From Thecamonas trahens ATCC 50062 (Eukaryota; Apusozoa; Apusomonadida; Apusomonadidae): DNA of 64,000 nt. Made by a program: the position numbers and the translations under genes. Shown in pieces: positions 50,372-60,844 of this stretch; within the stretch, counting starts at the first letter, position 1; the number at the start of each line of letters is the position of its first letter. The notes below the pieces were generated by a model. That model was not told where the DNA came from, ran no database searches, and was given only the letters and a program-made list of their open reading frames with translations. Where the stretch lies: NCBI RefSeq assembly GCF_000142905.1, contig NW_013657677.1:186001-250000 (forward strand), given 5' to 3'.

Positions 50372-52443
50372 ATGGCATATGACAATGGTGGCGGAGGTGG
50401 GGAGGTGCGTGGGGAGGTGCCTGTGCTCAAGGTGACGAGCAAGGGCGAGGTTGTGGCGCTGGAGGCGGCGGTGGAAGCGAGCACGGTCGACGGCTTCCTT
50501 CTCAAGCGCGGCGGGACGGTGATCAATCGGTGGCAGAAGCGGCGGTTTGTACTCGCCAACGGCTTGCTGTACTACTTTGGGCGAAATGCAAACAAGTCGC
50601 GCGGCTCGATCGAGCTGGCGGGCTGCAAGGTGGTCGACGGGCACGCCCGTAAGCGGTTCGGCATTGCCATCCATCATCCGGCCGGTAGGGTCTATCTCCT
50701 CGCCGCTCTCTCGGCCGGCTCGAAGCGAGCTTGGCTCCGAGCACTGGTGGCCTGCCCTGGAGTGGCCCTCTCGCGTGCATCGGTCCTTCCAACCGACTGC
50801 GGTGCGGCGGTCGGCGACGTACCAGGCGCGCGCGGCCTGTACAACATAGGCAACACGTGCTACCTCGCGGTGGTTGTCCAGCTCATCTCGCTCATTTCTG
50901 AGCTCTCGGCCTTTCTCCGCGACAACGACGCAGTATCTGCCGAGCTGAACGAGACCAACGTGCTCGGCTATGGCGGTAGGGTCGCGCGCAGCGTGGCTGC
51001 ACTGATGCAGTCCCTGTGGGCCGAAGCTGCGGCGTTGCCGGCCACCGACGACGCGAGCGCACCTGTCGGCAAGACCAAGGGCAGGGTTAAGGCCAAGGCC
51101 AAGGCCAAGGCCAAGGCCAAGGACAACAGCGGCGGTGGCGGAGCAGCGGACAACGAGGATCTGGCGCCGCCGGCGGCGCTCGACCCGTCAGAATTCAAGG
51201 ATGTGGTGGCGCGGGCGGCATCGCAGTTTGCCGGCTACCAGCAGCACGACGCACAAGAGTTTCTCTGCTGGCTCCTTGATGCGCTCCACGAGGATCTCAA
51301 CCGAGTGCAAGTCAAGGTGGCGGTGCCTGTGGCGGAGGCTGTGGCTGGCGAGAGCGAGGAGGCGCTCGCTGCGCGAGCGTGGCACGGCTACCTGCTGCGG
51401 AACAAGTCGATTGTGGTCGATCTGCTGCAGGGTCAGCTGCGGTCTCAAGTGTCATGCGGCAAGTGCGGCTTTGCGTCGGTCACCTTTGACCCGTTCCAGT
51501 ACTTGACGGTCCCGATTCCGGCCAAGCAAACGGTCAAGGTGCCGTGCGTCCACTGCGCGGCGACCAACGCGTCGTCGTGGCCGATCACCTCGCTCTGCTG
51601 CACGGCATGCACCAAGCCATTCTCAATCTCACTCGACACGCTGCCGACGCCGAGCCTCGACGAGTGCCTGGAGCTGTTCTGCAAGCGCGAGTCGCTGACC
51701 AAGGGCAACCAGTGGTACTGCCCCAAGTGCGAGACGCATGTCGACGCGACCAAGCAGGTCTCGCTCTATAAGACGCCCCCGTTTCTGCTCATTATTCTCA
51801 AGCGGTTTGCGGCGGTCCGGTCGGGTCGGCGTGGCAAGGTCCACCTTCCGGTCTCGTACCCGGTGGAGCTCGATCTCTCGCACATTGTCTCGTCGCCGCA
51901 GCCGAGCGAGCCGCGGTACGAGCTTCGCGGGGTGATCAATCATCACGGGCGCATGACCAAAGGTCACTACACGGCTTACGGACGGCACCCGTCGCGCGAC
52001 GCGTGGCTCTTTTCAACGACGACGACGTGTACGAGATGCTGGAGGAGCAGCTTCAGTCGCGCGACGCGTACATCCTTCTCTACGCGCCGCCCGGCACCAA
52101 CGCCGCCACCGGCGCTGCGCCTGCCACCCGGCCTCGGCGGCAGACCATTTCCAAGCCATCGTCGTGGCCGCACGCCATAGGCCCGGAGCTTGTGGCGGCG
52201 TTCAAGGACCGCTACGAGCCGATTGATCCATGCCAGGTCGGGCACGCTGTCGACTCTGACGGTGGCGGCGCCGAAGCCGCGGACCTTGACTCGGGCGCAG
52301 CGTCGTCGTCAGCTACGGTTATCGCCACCACTGAGCCTGGCGATCGATCCGGCAAAGCAGACGACGATGACGACGACTGCCGTGATGGAGCTCATCTCCC
52401 AGATGCCGCCTCTGCGTCGACGAGCATGTCGTCGACGTCGTGA
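50372..52443 (+). CDS. PH-domain ubiquitin-specific protease (one frame break)
   Basis: The product is about 690 residues. A PH domain comes first (VDGFLLKRGGTVINRWQKRRFVLANGLLYYF, residues ~42-130), then a USP peptidase: GLYNIGNTCYL with catalytic Cys near residue 163, YQQHDAQEFLCWLLDALHEDL, zinc pairs CGKCGF and CPKCE, and GHYTAYGRH with catalytic His. A Lys-Ala repeat (KAKAKAKAKAK) and acidic linker interrupt the domain near residues 230-265. The frame breaks near 52004-52012, at a TTTT run. The new frame supplies the expected end (FNDDDVYEML, SRDAYILLYAPP) and an Asp/Ser-rich tail to 52443. Substrate and ubiquitin-chain preference are unknown; the PH domain suggests membrane or protein docking. 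The ATG at 50372 is the last before the PH domain. Confidence 0.88.
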
Positions 52444-52875
52444 TGATCCTGCCGTCCGGGCCCGAGCCCAGAACGCATAATCACACCATCCCACGCTCAA
52501 TCCATCCAGCTGCGTGGAGTTGAATTGTACGAAAACCATTACCGTGGACCGGCTTTGTCATGTGGCCGCCGTGGCCCGCCTTGCCCTTGTCCTGCTCAAA
52601 AAAAGTGTCGCTGCGCGCGCTTTTGCGCTTTTGGTATTGTGCGCCCGCCGCTACCGCCGGCCGGCCGACCTCCCTCCTCGGCCGGCACGAGCCACGGCAG
52701 TATCACTCGTCTCGAGACCAAGTGAGAGAGAGAGAGAGAGCAGTGCGCGGTAGCAAAGTAGAGCCGCAAGAGAAGGAGACGCTGAGGCATTGAGAGAGGC
52801 CCTGCAGGAGAAGGTCAGACGTTGGCTAAGGGAGGGAGGGGGGAACACTCAGGGCACACTCTGGGACGAGGCGTG
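52444..52875. other. Intergenic region, 432 bases
   Basis: It lies between the USP gene and a small hypothetical gene on the same strand. A GA dinucleotide run at about 52724-52741 is the only repeat. I see no gene. Confidence 0.5.
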
Positions 52876-53432
52876 ATGAACACCGATGAGTCGAGGCTGA
52901 TGGCTGGAGGGGAGCAGTTGGCAAGGGAAAGGGAAGCGAGGTGGACAGCCATGCTGGACAAGTCTACCAATGTAGCTCGGCCTGCTGGCATGCTGTTGGC
53001 AAAGAGAGTTCCCACATCAAGCGGGCAAAGCTGTTGGAAGCACGGATCGGCGGGCGGCGAGTCGAGGAGGCCGAGGCCGACAGCGACGGTCGTGAGCTGT
53101 GCGCGGGCTTGTCGCCAGCGTATGTGGCGGCGCGTGCGGCACTTGATGTGGTACGCAAGGCTGAGGAGGACGAGAATGTGGCACCTTCCGGAGACTATGG
53201 CCACGGGAAGTGGGCCAGCGGCGGGGCGGCGGCGATGGAGGTGGGCAGCTCTCACGAGTGCAGCGCGCCGCTGCTGCCTCCGGGGCCGCCGGTGGTGCTC
53301 GTGATGCTTCCGGGCGCGGCGTCGCTGTTGCCTGTGGAGAGCGTGCGCGGCATGCGGCGGAAGCGGGGCGTCGGCGAGGTATTCAACGACGACGAGCCGG
53401 ACGCGAGCGCGGCGATGATGATGGTTGAGTAA
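52876..53432 (+). CDS. Hypothetical protein (one frame break)
   Basis: I do not recognise this gene. From ATG 52876 the frame reads MNTDESRLMAGGEQLARERE and ARPAGMLLAKRVP. Near 53001-53015 coding character passes to the frame one base back (HIKRAKLLEARIGGRRVEEAE, SPAYVAARAALDVVRKAEED) and runs to the stop at 53432. The product would be about 185 residues, with a helical charged N-terminal half and a Gly/Pro/Val-rich C-terminus ending in a Met run. Support is the amino-acid composition and codon pattern only. It is convergent with the next gene, 55 bases stop to stop. Confidence 0.4.
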
Positions 53433-53487
53433 AGAGATGGAGGAAGAAAGGGAAGAGGAGGCGCGGCGACGGCGCGCTCAGGGGGCT

Positions 53488-56400
53488 TTACATGTTGTGG
53501 CGGCGCGAGGCGATGAGGGCAAAGATGGCCGAGGCGATGACAAAGGCGACAAACTCGGTGCGAACCGGCAGCTGGAAGGGCGAGCTGCCGGCGTGGTTGA
53601 CAGCGATGGAGAACATGGGCTCGACGGCCGGGATGGAGGCCGGGTCAAAGTCAGTGCCAGCGCGAGCGGCGGCGCGAGCGGCGTGGTCGGCCTGCTCGGC
53701 GGCACGGACGCGGTCGACCTCGCGGTAAAAGGCGAGCTCGTAGTCGCCGGCGGCGTCCGGGGTGGGGACGGCAAAGGAGACCTGGTAAGCGTCGTTGGAG
53801 GCACCGAGGGCGACGGGGACCTGGAAGAGCTCGGCCTTGGCGCCGTCGACGACCTTGAAGACGGAGCAGCGGAGCTGGGCGTTGGCGAGCTTCTTGCCCT
53901 GGCAGCCGAGCGAGAACTCGGAGACAAAGACGGTGGTGTCGCGGCGCTCGGCGTCGAACGAGTACGGCTCCGACGTGACCTTGATCTCACCGCCGATGAC
54001 GATGGGGTACTCGACCTTGTTCTCCGAGTTGGGCTTGTAGACCGGGAGCTGGGTGCCAGCGGCGTCGTAGGCGGCGACCTCGAGGATGCCGTCACCCTGG
54101 ACAGCGTTGGGGTTAATGGTCCAGGAGATGGCGAAGCCGTCGGCGGCGTCGCGGGCGGTGGCGCGCTCGCGGACCGAGACGAAACGGCGGCCGGCACGGA
54201 CGGCGTCATCGTGGGAGATGACGAGGTACATGCCCGGGGCGACGGCGTCGTCGGCGACAGCGGAAGCGACGTCGGCGGCAGAGAGCGACTTGCCCGAGAG
54301 GGTGTCGACGACAGTAAACTCAAACTCGACGACGTTGCCGTAGTAAAAGTCCTTCTTGGTGGGCGCGCCCTCAGCCGAGGACATCTCGAGGTGGACCGGG
54401 ACGGCGACGGAGAGCGGCGAAGCGTCCTCCCAGAGGGCAGCCTCGGCCGAGTCGTAGTTGTCGAGCTCGACGGCGTTGCCGGCAGCGTCGACGTAGGCAA
54501 ACTTGACGAGGTGGGTGCCGACGAGCGAGAGCGAGGTGGGGATCTCGAGCTCAAAGGCAACCTTGACGTTGGAGCCGGACGAGCCGGACGAGGGCGTGCC
54601 CTCGACCGACGCGACGACGGCGCCGTCCTCGGTGGTGAGCTGGAAGACAAAGGTGCGGGCGGCGGCGGCCGACGAGTGGTCAAAGTGGACGAGGGTGCGC
54701 ATGTCGGGCATGGCAGCCGGCTCCATGGCGACGGTGAGGACGTCACCGAGGGCAAGCTTGTGAACAGCCGAGGCAGCCGAGGCGGCGATGCCATTGACGG
54801 TCACGGACGAGGCGACCATGGACGAGACGTACTTGTACGACTTGACGGCCGAGGTGTGGACAAGGCCAGCACCGTCGGCGACCTCAAACACGGCCTCAAG
54901 GGCGCCAGTGGGGACGGCGACGCCCGAGAGCTCGGTGGCAAAGGCAACAGCGTCGTCGCCCGAGGCCGACGCACCGTCGTAGGCGAGCGAGGCGACGGCG
55001 ACACCGGAAGCGTCACGGAGCTGGAAGGCGACGGCAAAGTCGCCGACGCGCAGGTCCTCGTGGGTGACGTTGAAGAGGCGGAGCTGGTAGTCAAAGGCGA
55101 CACCGTCGCCGACCGACTCGCCCTCGGCAACGTCGGAAGCACCGTAGGTGACGGCGCCGGTAACCTCGAGGCCGTAGCCGATCGAGGCCGACTCGGAGCC
55201 GGCCCAGGCGATCTGGCCAATGCCAGCGACGTGCTTCGAGACGGAGAACTCAAGCGAGGCCTGGCCGAGGAGGCCGGCGGTATCGATGGTGTCGTGGCCA
55301 GTGTAGGCCGCCGAGACAGCCGAGTAGGCGAGCTCGTGGACGGCGCGGGCGGCACCGGGGAGGGTGACGTAGATCTCGACCTCGAGGCCGTTGACCGGGA
55401 CGCCGTCAGCAGCGGTGACGGTGACAAAGGGCTGGAACTGGGTGCCCTGGATCATCGAATCGCCATTGGGGGCGGCGTTGAGCGCGTTGAAGCCGACGCG
55501 GGTGGCAACAAAGGCCTCGAACGAGCCCGTGAGCGCAACAATGGCATGGCTGGCGGCGGCGTCGGCAAGGCCCGACGCGCGGGAACGGCAGGCCTTGAGT
55601 AGGGCCGGGAGGTAGACCGACTCGGCGACGTCGGCGTCCATGATCTTAAGCGACTCGGCAGCGAGGAACGAGGCCTGGATGGTGGCCGACGCGCCGGGCA
55701 CGCCGGCGGCGAGGAAGCCGCCGACCAGGCCGAGGTTCGGGTTCGGGTTCTGCAGCGAGGCAATGACGTCGACAAGGCCCGACTTGTAGGCCTCAAACGG
55801 AAAGTCGACAAACGAGCCGAGCAGGATGCCGGCATGGATGTCCTCCATCGACACGGTGTCCGACGCGCCAAAGTTAAAGTACACGCCCTTGGCCGAGGTC
55901 GCGAGCGACTCCTCAAGGTACGACTTGAGCGAGTCCTTCATCGGCTCGACAATGTCGAGGCGCGAGAGAATGTCAAGCGAGGCAAAGACGTACGCCGTCG
56001 AGACAACGTCACCCTTGGCGCCGGCGGTGGCGGCAAAGAGCCCGGTCTCCTGGTCGAGAAGCGAGGCGAGGAAGTCGGCGACAGCGTCGGGCTGCGGAAC
56101 CGAGGCGCCCATGTGCTGGTAGGCACGGAGGGCATGGAAGGTCGAGACAACGTCGGCGACGTTGGTCACCTCGTTGGCAGCGTAGCCGCCGTTGACAGAC
56201 GCAGCCTCGAGGTACGAGGCAGCAAGCGGTGAGTCGATCGTCGAGAGCGTTCCGTAGAGCGAGGCGAGGAAGAGCGCGGCCGACGTCGTCTTGACCGACG
56301 ACGCCTCCGAGTCGTTGTTCCAGAAGCCACCGTCCTCAGACTGGAAGGTAGCGAGGCCAGAGACAGCCTGCGAAAAGGTGACAGCCTACTCTCACCACCA

Positions 56401-56919
56401 ATCCCCACCATGATCTCCCGAGTGAGTCCTGAGCAAGTCCACCGGCCTGCAACAAGCCCGCAAGGCCACCATTCAGACAAAGTGCCAAAACTGCCGTTTC
56501 TTTGCCTCCTTTGGCCAACGAGCCAGCCAAGGCCACGCGCGGGCCGAGCAGACGAGGCGGGACGACGCAAGCAATGCGTTGAGCACGTTTCCAGAGCATG
56601 GCCAATACCATGACCATCATGCAAAACCCTTCAAAAGTGCTCTCAGCACGTCATGGCTTGTCCCTCGTCCACGTCTCGCCAAGCAGAGCATGGCTGGTGG
56701 CGGAGGTCGCGGCCAGCTGTGGGCGGCCAAAGCAAAAAATGAAGGGATCGAGGGCAGCAGTAGGGTGGGGAGGGAGGGGGGGAAGGAGGGCGTTGGTATG
56801 GATGATGAGGACTGCGCTTGACATGCTTAAAAGGGGGAAGGACGTACCTGGATGACAGGCGTGCACACGGCGCAGAGCACAACAAGTGCCGCAACAAGCT
56901 GGGCACCCACAACCTTCAT
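53488..56919 (-). CDS. Large secretory type I membrane protein, ribophorin II/TRAP-delta-like features
   Basis: Exons 56919-56848 and 56367-53488 give about 983 residues. Exon 1 is a clean signal peptide (MKVVGAQLVAALVVLCAVC). The next ~300 residues are alpha-helical repeats with a GLATFQSEDGGFW start, like the toroid of ribophorin II (an oligosaccharyltransferase subunit) or prenyltransferase-type repeats. The middle ~500 residues are beta-rich Ig-like modules. The last ~110 residues (YELAFYREVDRVRAAE, VEPMFSIAVNHAG, PVRTEFVAFVIASAIFALIA, then SRRHNM) recall the C-terminus of TRAP-delta. It has one final membrane helix, not the three of ribophorin II. An ER translocon or OST role is therefore only a hypothesis. 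Additional small exons within the 480-base intron are possible. Confidence 0.6.
56368..56847 (-). other. Spliceosomal intron, about 480 nt
   Basis: Minus-strand donor GTACGT directly after the signal-peptide exon, acceptor TTTTCGCAG before GCTGTCTCTGGC. It lies in phase 0. It could hide a further small exon, since internal AG/GT pairs exist. Confidence 0.7.
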
Positions 56920-57229
56920 TGTTGGGTTGAGATGTGTGTGGTGGCCTGAACGGTGAATGGTGTCCCGACGAGCAGTGGCGCCGTTTGACTGATGTGATTT
57001 GGGAGGATTGGGTGTGGGGGGTGTGGGGGGTGGAAGACAAAAAATTGTTGTCCCTCCAGCAGCATGTGCAACCTGTGCTCTTTTCTTGAGGTCGCTTTGC
57101 TTTTTCGCGTTGGGGCAAGTGCAACGATGTCAATAGAAGGTGGAGGCGGCGGTGGGCGTGGGCGTGGGCGTGGGCGTGGGCGTGGGCGTGAGCATGAACA
57201 TCACTCTCGCAGCATCCACATAGACTACA
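56920..57229. promoter_or_regulatory. Divergent intergenic region with GGGCGT hexamer array
   Basis: It separates the secretory protein gene and the SDR gene. At about 57150-57190 there are six or more copies of GTGGGC/GGGCGT, GC-box-like, 40-80 bases before the SDR ATG. A T-rich stretch lies at 57040-57110. Confidence 0.5.
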
Positions 57230-57973
57230 ATGGCTGATACTAAGACTCCGACCCTCGCTGTGGTCACCGGCGCCTCGTCAGGCATCGGACGGGCGACTGC
57301 GCTGGCGCTGGCCAAGCAGGGCCGGCCGCTGCTGCTCGCACGTCGTGCCGACCGGCTGGCCGAGGTTCAGGCGGAGATCGGTGCCGAGGTGTGCGAGGTG
57401 GCGTCTGTGGATGTGACGGACAGGGAGGCTGTTGCGACGGCGGTAGAGGCGGCAGTTGCCAAGCACGGGCCGGTGGATGTGCTTGTCAACAATGCTGGGG
57501 TGATGAAGCTGGGCAAGGTTGCGAGCCAGGATCCGGCCGAGTGGAAGCTTATGCTCGACGTCAACCTCATGGGCCTGTTCAACGTCACGCACACGGTCCT
57601 TCCGTCGATGGTGGAGCGGAACGGCGGTACGATTGTCAACATCTCGTCGATTGCTGGCTTCAAGACCTTTGCCAACCACGCCGCGTACTGCGCCACCAAG
57701 TTTGGCGTCCACGGCTTTACCGAGACGCTCCGCGAGGAGGTGAGCGGCAAGAACGTCCGCATCTCGCTTGTCTCGCCGGGCGCGGTCTCGACCGAGCTCC
57801 TCTCGCACACCACCGACGAAGAGATCAAGGCCGGATACGAGGCGTGGAAGGAGGACATCGGCGGCGCCATCGAGGCCGTCAACGTGGCCGACTGCATCGC
57901 CATGATTGTCTCGCAGCCGCAGAACGTGTGCATCCGCGAGATCTCACTCGCCGCCACCAAGCAGGCCCCGTAA
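57230..57973 (+). CDS. Short-chain dehydrogenase/reductase (classical SDR)
   Basis: The 247-residue protein has all classical SDR elements: cofactor loop VTGASSGIGRATALAL (residues ~12-27), an Arg pair after it (LLARRADRL) that suggests NADP(H), VNNAG near residue 88, catalytic Ser in VNISSIAGF (~139), and Tyr/Lys in AAYCATKFGVHGF (~152/156). SPGAVSTEL closes the cofactor pocket. It most resembles YdfG/serine 3-dehydrogenase-type enzymes acting on 3-hydroxy acids, but the substrate cannot be told from sequence. ATG 57230 is the only sensible start. The stop is 115 bases from the convergent trifunctional-enzyme stop. Confidence 0.92.
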   Translation: MADTKTPTLAVVTGASSGIGRATALALAKQGRPLLLARRADRLAEVQAEIGAEVCEVASVDVTDREAVATAVEAAVAKHGPVDVLVNNAGVMKLGKVASQDPAEWKLMLDVNLMGLFNVTHTVLPSMVERNGGTIVNISSIAGFKTFANHAAYCATKFGVHGFTETLREEVSGKNVRISLVSPGAVSTELLSHTTDEEIKAGYEAWKEDIGGAIEAVNVADCIAMIVSQPQNVCIREISLAATKQAP

Positions 57974-58088
57974 GGTGGCAGTCACGGCTGCAGCACACTT
58001 TGTTTGTTAAAGCGCTGGTCGGCAAGGGGTGCGCGGGCAAACGAGAGGAGGTGCGTGTTACAGGTATCGACTTGCATGGGCAAAGACA

Positions 58089-60460
58089 TTAGTTGTGGAA
58101 CTTCTTGCCCGACTTGGCCATGTCGAGGAGCACCGGCGAAGGGTCCCAGTGCTCGGCACCGCCGTCCTCGTCCTTGAAACGAGCCATGAGCTCGACAAGG
58201 TTGTCGGCGCCAAAGACGTCGACAAAACGGAACGGGCCGCCGTAGAAGGGCGGGAAGCCGAGGCCAAAGACGGCACCGACGTCGCCATCGGTGGCCGAGT
58301 GGAGGATGCCCTCGTCGAGGCAGTGAACGGCCTCATTGACAAAGCGGGCAACAAGGCGGAGACCAAGGTCCTCGTCGGAGACGTCCTTGGACATGGTGGA
58401 GAGACCGGCGGGCTTGGCCGAGGTGAAGATCTTGACGGCGGCGTCGTTGACGGCGCGCGACTTGGACTTGCCGCCCTCGTAGATGAAGCAGCCCTTGCCG
58501 GCCTTGCGGCCGAGGTACTTGGCGTCGACCATGGCCTTGAGGGCGGCAACGCCGGCGTCGGCGTGCGGGCCGCCGACCCGCGTGGGGAAAGCCTTGGAGA
58601 GCGAGTCCGAGACGTGCATGCCGACGTCGAGGCCGACCTCGTCGGCAAGGGTGACAGCGCCGACGGGGAAGCCCATCTTCTTGGACGCGGTGTCGAGCTT
58701 CTTGAACTCAACGCCGCGCATGAGGAGGGCGATGGCCTCGGCGAGCATGGGCGCGAGGATGCGGGTGGTGTAGAAGCCTGGGCCGTCGCCGACGGCGATG
58801 ACGGTCTTGCCCTGGCGGAGGCCGACGTCGACGGCGGCGGCGGCGGTGGCGTCCGAAGTCTTGTCGGTGGTGATGATCTCGAGGAGCTGCATCTTGTCGA
58901 CGGGCGAGAAGTAGTGCATGCCGATGACCTTGGACGGGTCGCGCGAGGCGGTGGCAATGTCCTTGATGGGCAGCGCCGAGGTGTTCGAGGCAAAGATGGC
59001 ACCCTTCTTGAGCGAAGCCTCGGTCTCCTTGACGATCTTCTTCTTGAGATCGAGGTCCTCAAAGACGGCCTCGATGACGAGGTCGGTGTTGTCAAAGCCC
59101 GCGTAGTCGAGCTGCGGCGTGACGCGGGCCACAGCCCGGTTGGCCTCAAGCGATGTGGTCGCCTTTTTCTTGACCCGCTTGTCGAGGTTGCCCTGGATCT
59201 GGGCCATGCCGTTGGCAAGGCCCTGCTCGGACGCGTCCTTGAGGATGACGTTCATGCCCTTGACGGCCGAGACCTGAGCCACACCGGCGCCCATGAGGCC
59301 GGCGCCGAGGACGGCGACGTTGTTGATGGGCGCGTCGGGCGTGCCGAACCGGTTCTTCTTGCAGTGCTGCTGGGCAAAGAAGAGCGAGACAAGGCCCTTG
59401 GACTGGAAGGTCTGCGAGAGGCGGCCAAACTCGGAGGCCTCCTTGGCGAGGCCACGGACCATGCCCTCCTCGAGCCCGGCCTTGACCGTCTCGAGAATGG
59501 CAAGCGGCGCCGGATAGTTGCCCTGCGTCAGCTTCATGATCTTCTCGCGCGCCTTGTCGAGCACAAAGTTGCGGCCGGGCGCAAACTTCTCGGTGAGCAG
59601 CTGGGTGATGCCGCGGGTCGAGAGGAGCTTCGGCTCGCGCGAGGGATGCGGGCCGAGCCGTCGGCAAGTGCCGCGGCGCGGTCGACGGCGACCTTGCGCA
59701 GGTAGTTGAGCGTGTTGGTCTCGGCGTCGGCAACACCGTCGCCGAGCGCCTTGACCACGGCGTCGGCGAGACCGATGCGCTTGGCCTTGGACGGGCGGAC
59801 GTTGGCCCCCGTCGTCATCATGGTCACAGCCTCGATGAGGCCGACCAGACGCGGCAGACGCTGCGTTCCGCCGGCGCCCGGCAGTAGGCCGAGCATGACC
59901 TCGGGCAGGCCGAGAACCGTCCGCGGCGAGTCGGTGATCATGCGGTAGTCGCAGGCGAGGGCGACCTCGAGGCCGCCGCCGAGCGCCTCACCGTGGATGG
60001 CGGCCACGGTCGGCTTGCCGAGCGTCGCCAGCATGTCCAGCGCCTCCTGCCCGCCCTTGGCCTTGGCCTCCACTTCGGCCGCCGTCTCGGCCGCCGCAAG
60101 CATGTTGATGTCGGCGCCGGCGATAAAGGTCCCGGGCTTGCCCGAAATGACCACCGCAGCCTTGACAGCAGGGTCCGACTTAATTTTGCGGAGGGCCGAG
60201 GTGAACTCGCCCATGAGCGCATCGTTGAGCACGTTCTTCTTCGAGCCAGGCATGTCGAGGGTGAGAACAGCCACGCCGTTCTCCACGCTCACCTCGAGTG
60301 TCTGCTTCTTCGCCACCGCGCCAGCCTTATCAGCCGCAAAGACAGACGATGAGAGGCCACGCCAGCCGGCCACCACACCACCACCAGCTGCGGCAAGCTG
60401 AGCCACGCCAGGCATGGCACGGGCGGTCGGCACTAGCATAGAGGATGTCGCACGAAGCAT
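58089..60460 (-). CDS. HADHA: Mitochondrial trifunctional enzyme alpha subunit (one frame break)
   Basis: This long-chain enoyl-CoA hydratase/3-hydroxyacyl-CoA dehydrogenase of beta-oxidation is about 790 residues (human 763). It opens with a mitochondrial presequence ([20 protein letters not shown]). The hydratase half has [13 protein letters not shown] and [19 protein letters not shown], with oxyanion and catalytic Glu segments ([20 protein letters not shown]). The dehydrogenase half has the NAD loop [46 protein letters not shown] (catalytic His) and [14 protein letters not shown]. The C-terminal repeat is intact ([19 protein letters not shown]). The frame breaks near 59640-59665, between ALADGSA and [10 protein letters not shown], in the less conserved linker; this equals one missing base. 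Confidence 0.96.
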
Positions 60461-60844
60461 AGTTGCTAACGTGTCGTAGTTTGCGACGAGTGTGTCTTCC
60501 TCGTCCTCGTCTTGCTCTCGCTCTCCTCCTTGCCCTCCCTCGGCCAGCCGAGAGCGACTCCTCACTCCATCATTGGCTGCGGCTGACCGCTGGCTGCCGC
60601 CAGTACGCGACATTCGGCGAGCCGCTCGCTCGCTGCCACCAACTGTGACCACCCACGACCCACGATGGCCGATTAAAGACGGCGGCTGCCACCAGTAATT
60701 GCATCACTTGCATGAGGCTACGGTCCATCTCGGCAGTTGATGCGGCGCGGATAGCATTAATGGGGGGGGGGGGGAGGGGGGGGGGAAGGACGGTACGCTG
60801 CTTTTTGGGCACAGTGTCCAATCGCAACGTGGGGAGAGCGGAGC
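60461..60844. other. Intergenic region, 384 bases
   Basis: It contains the presumed HADHA promoter and a G tract at about 60762-60785 interrupted by one A. The frame upstream of the HADHA ATG stays open for 64 codons but its composition (Asp/Glu and Ser/Arg runs) looks non-coding. Confidence 0.45.

Noticed and set aside
53425-55602. 725-codon open frame on the plus strand
   Set aside because: Antisense to the secretory membrane protein; the Gly/Asp/Val-rich repetitive composition is a shadow of Ala/Ser-rich codons.
58029-59705. 558-codon open frame on the plus strand
   Set aside because: Antisense to the conserved HADHA dehydrogenase half; no recognisable domain.
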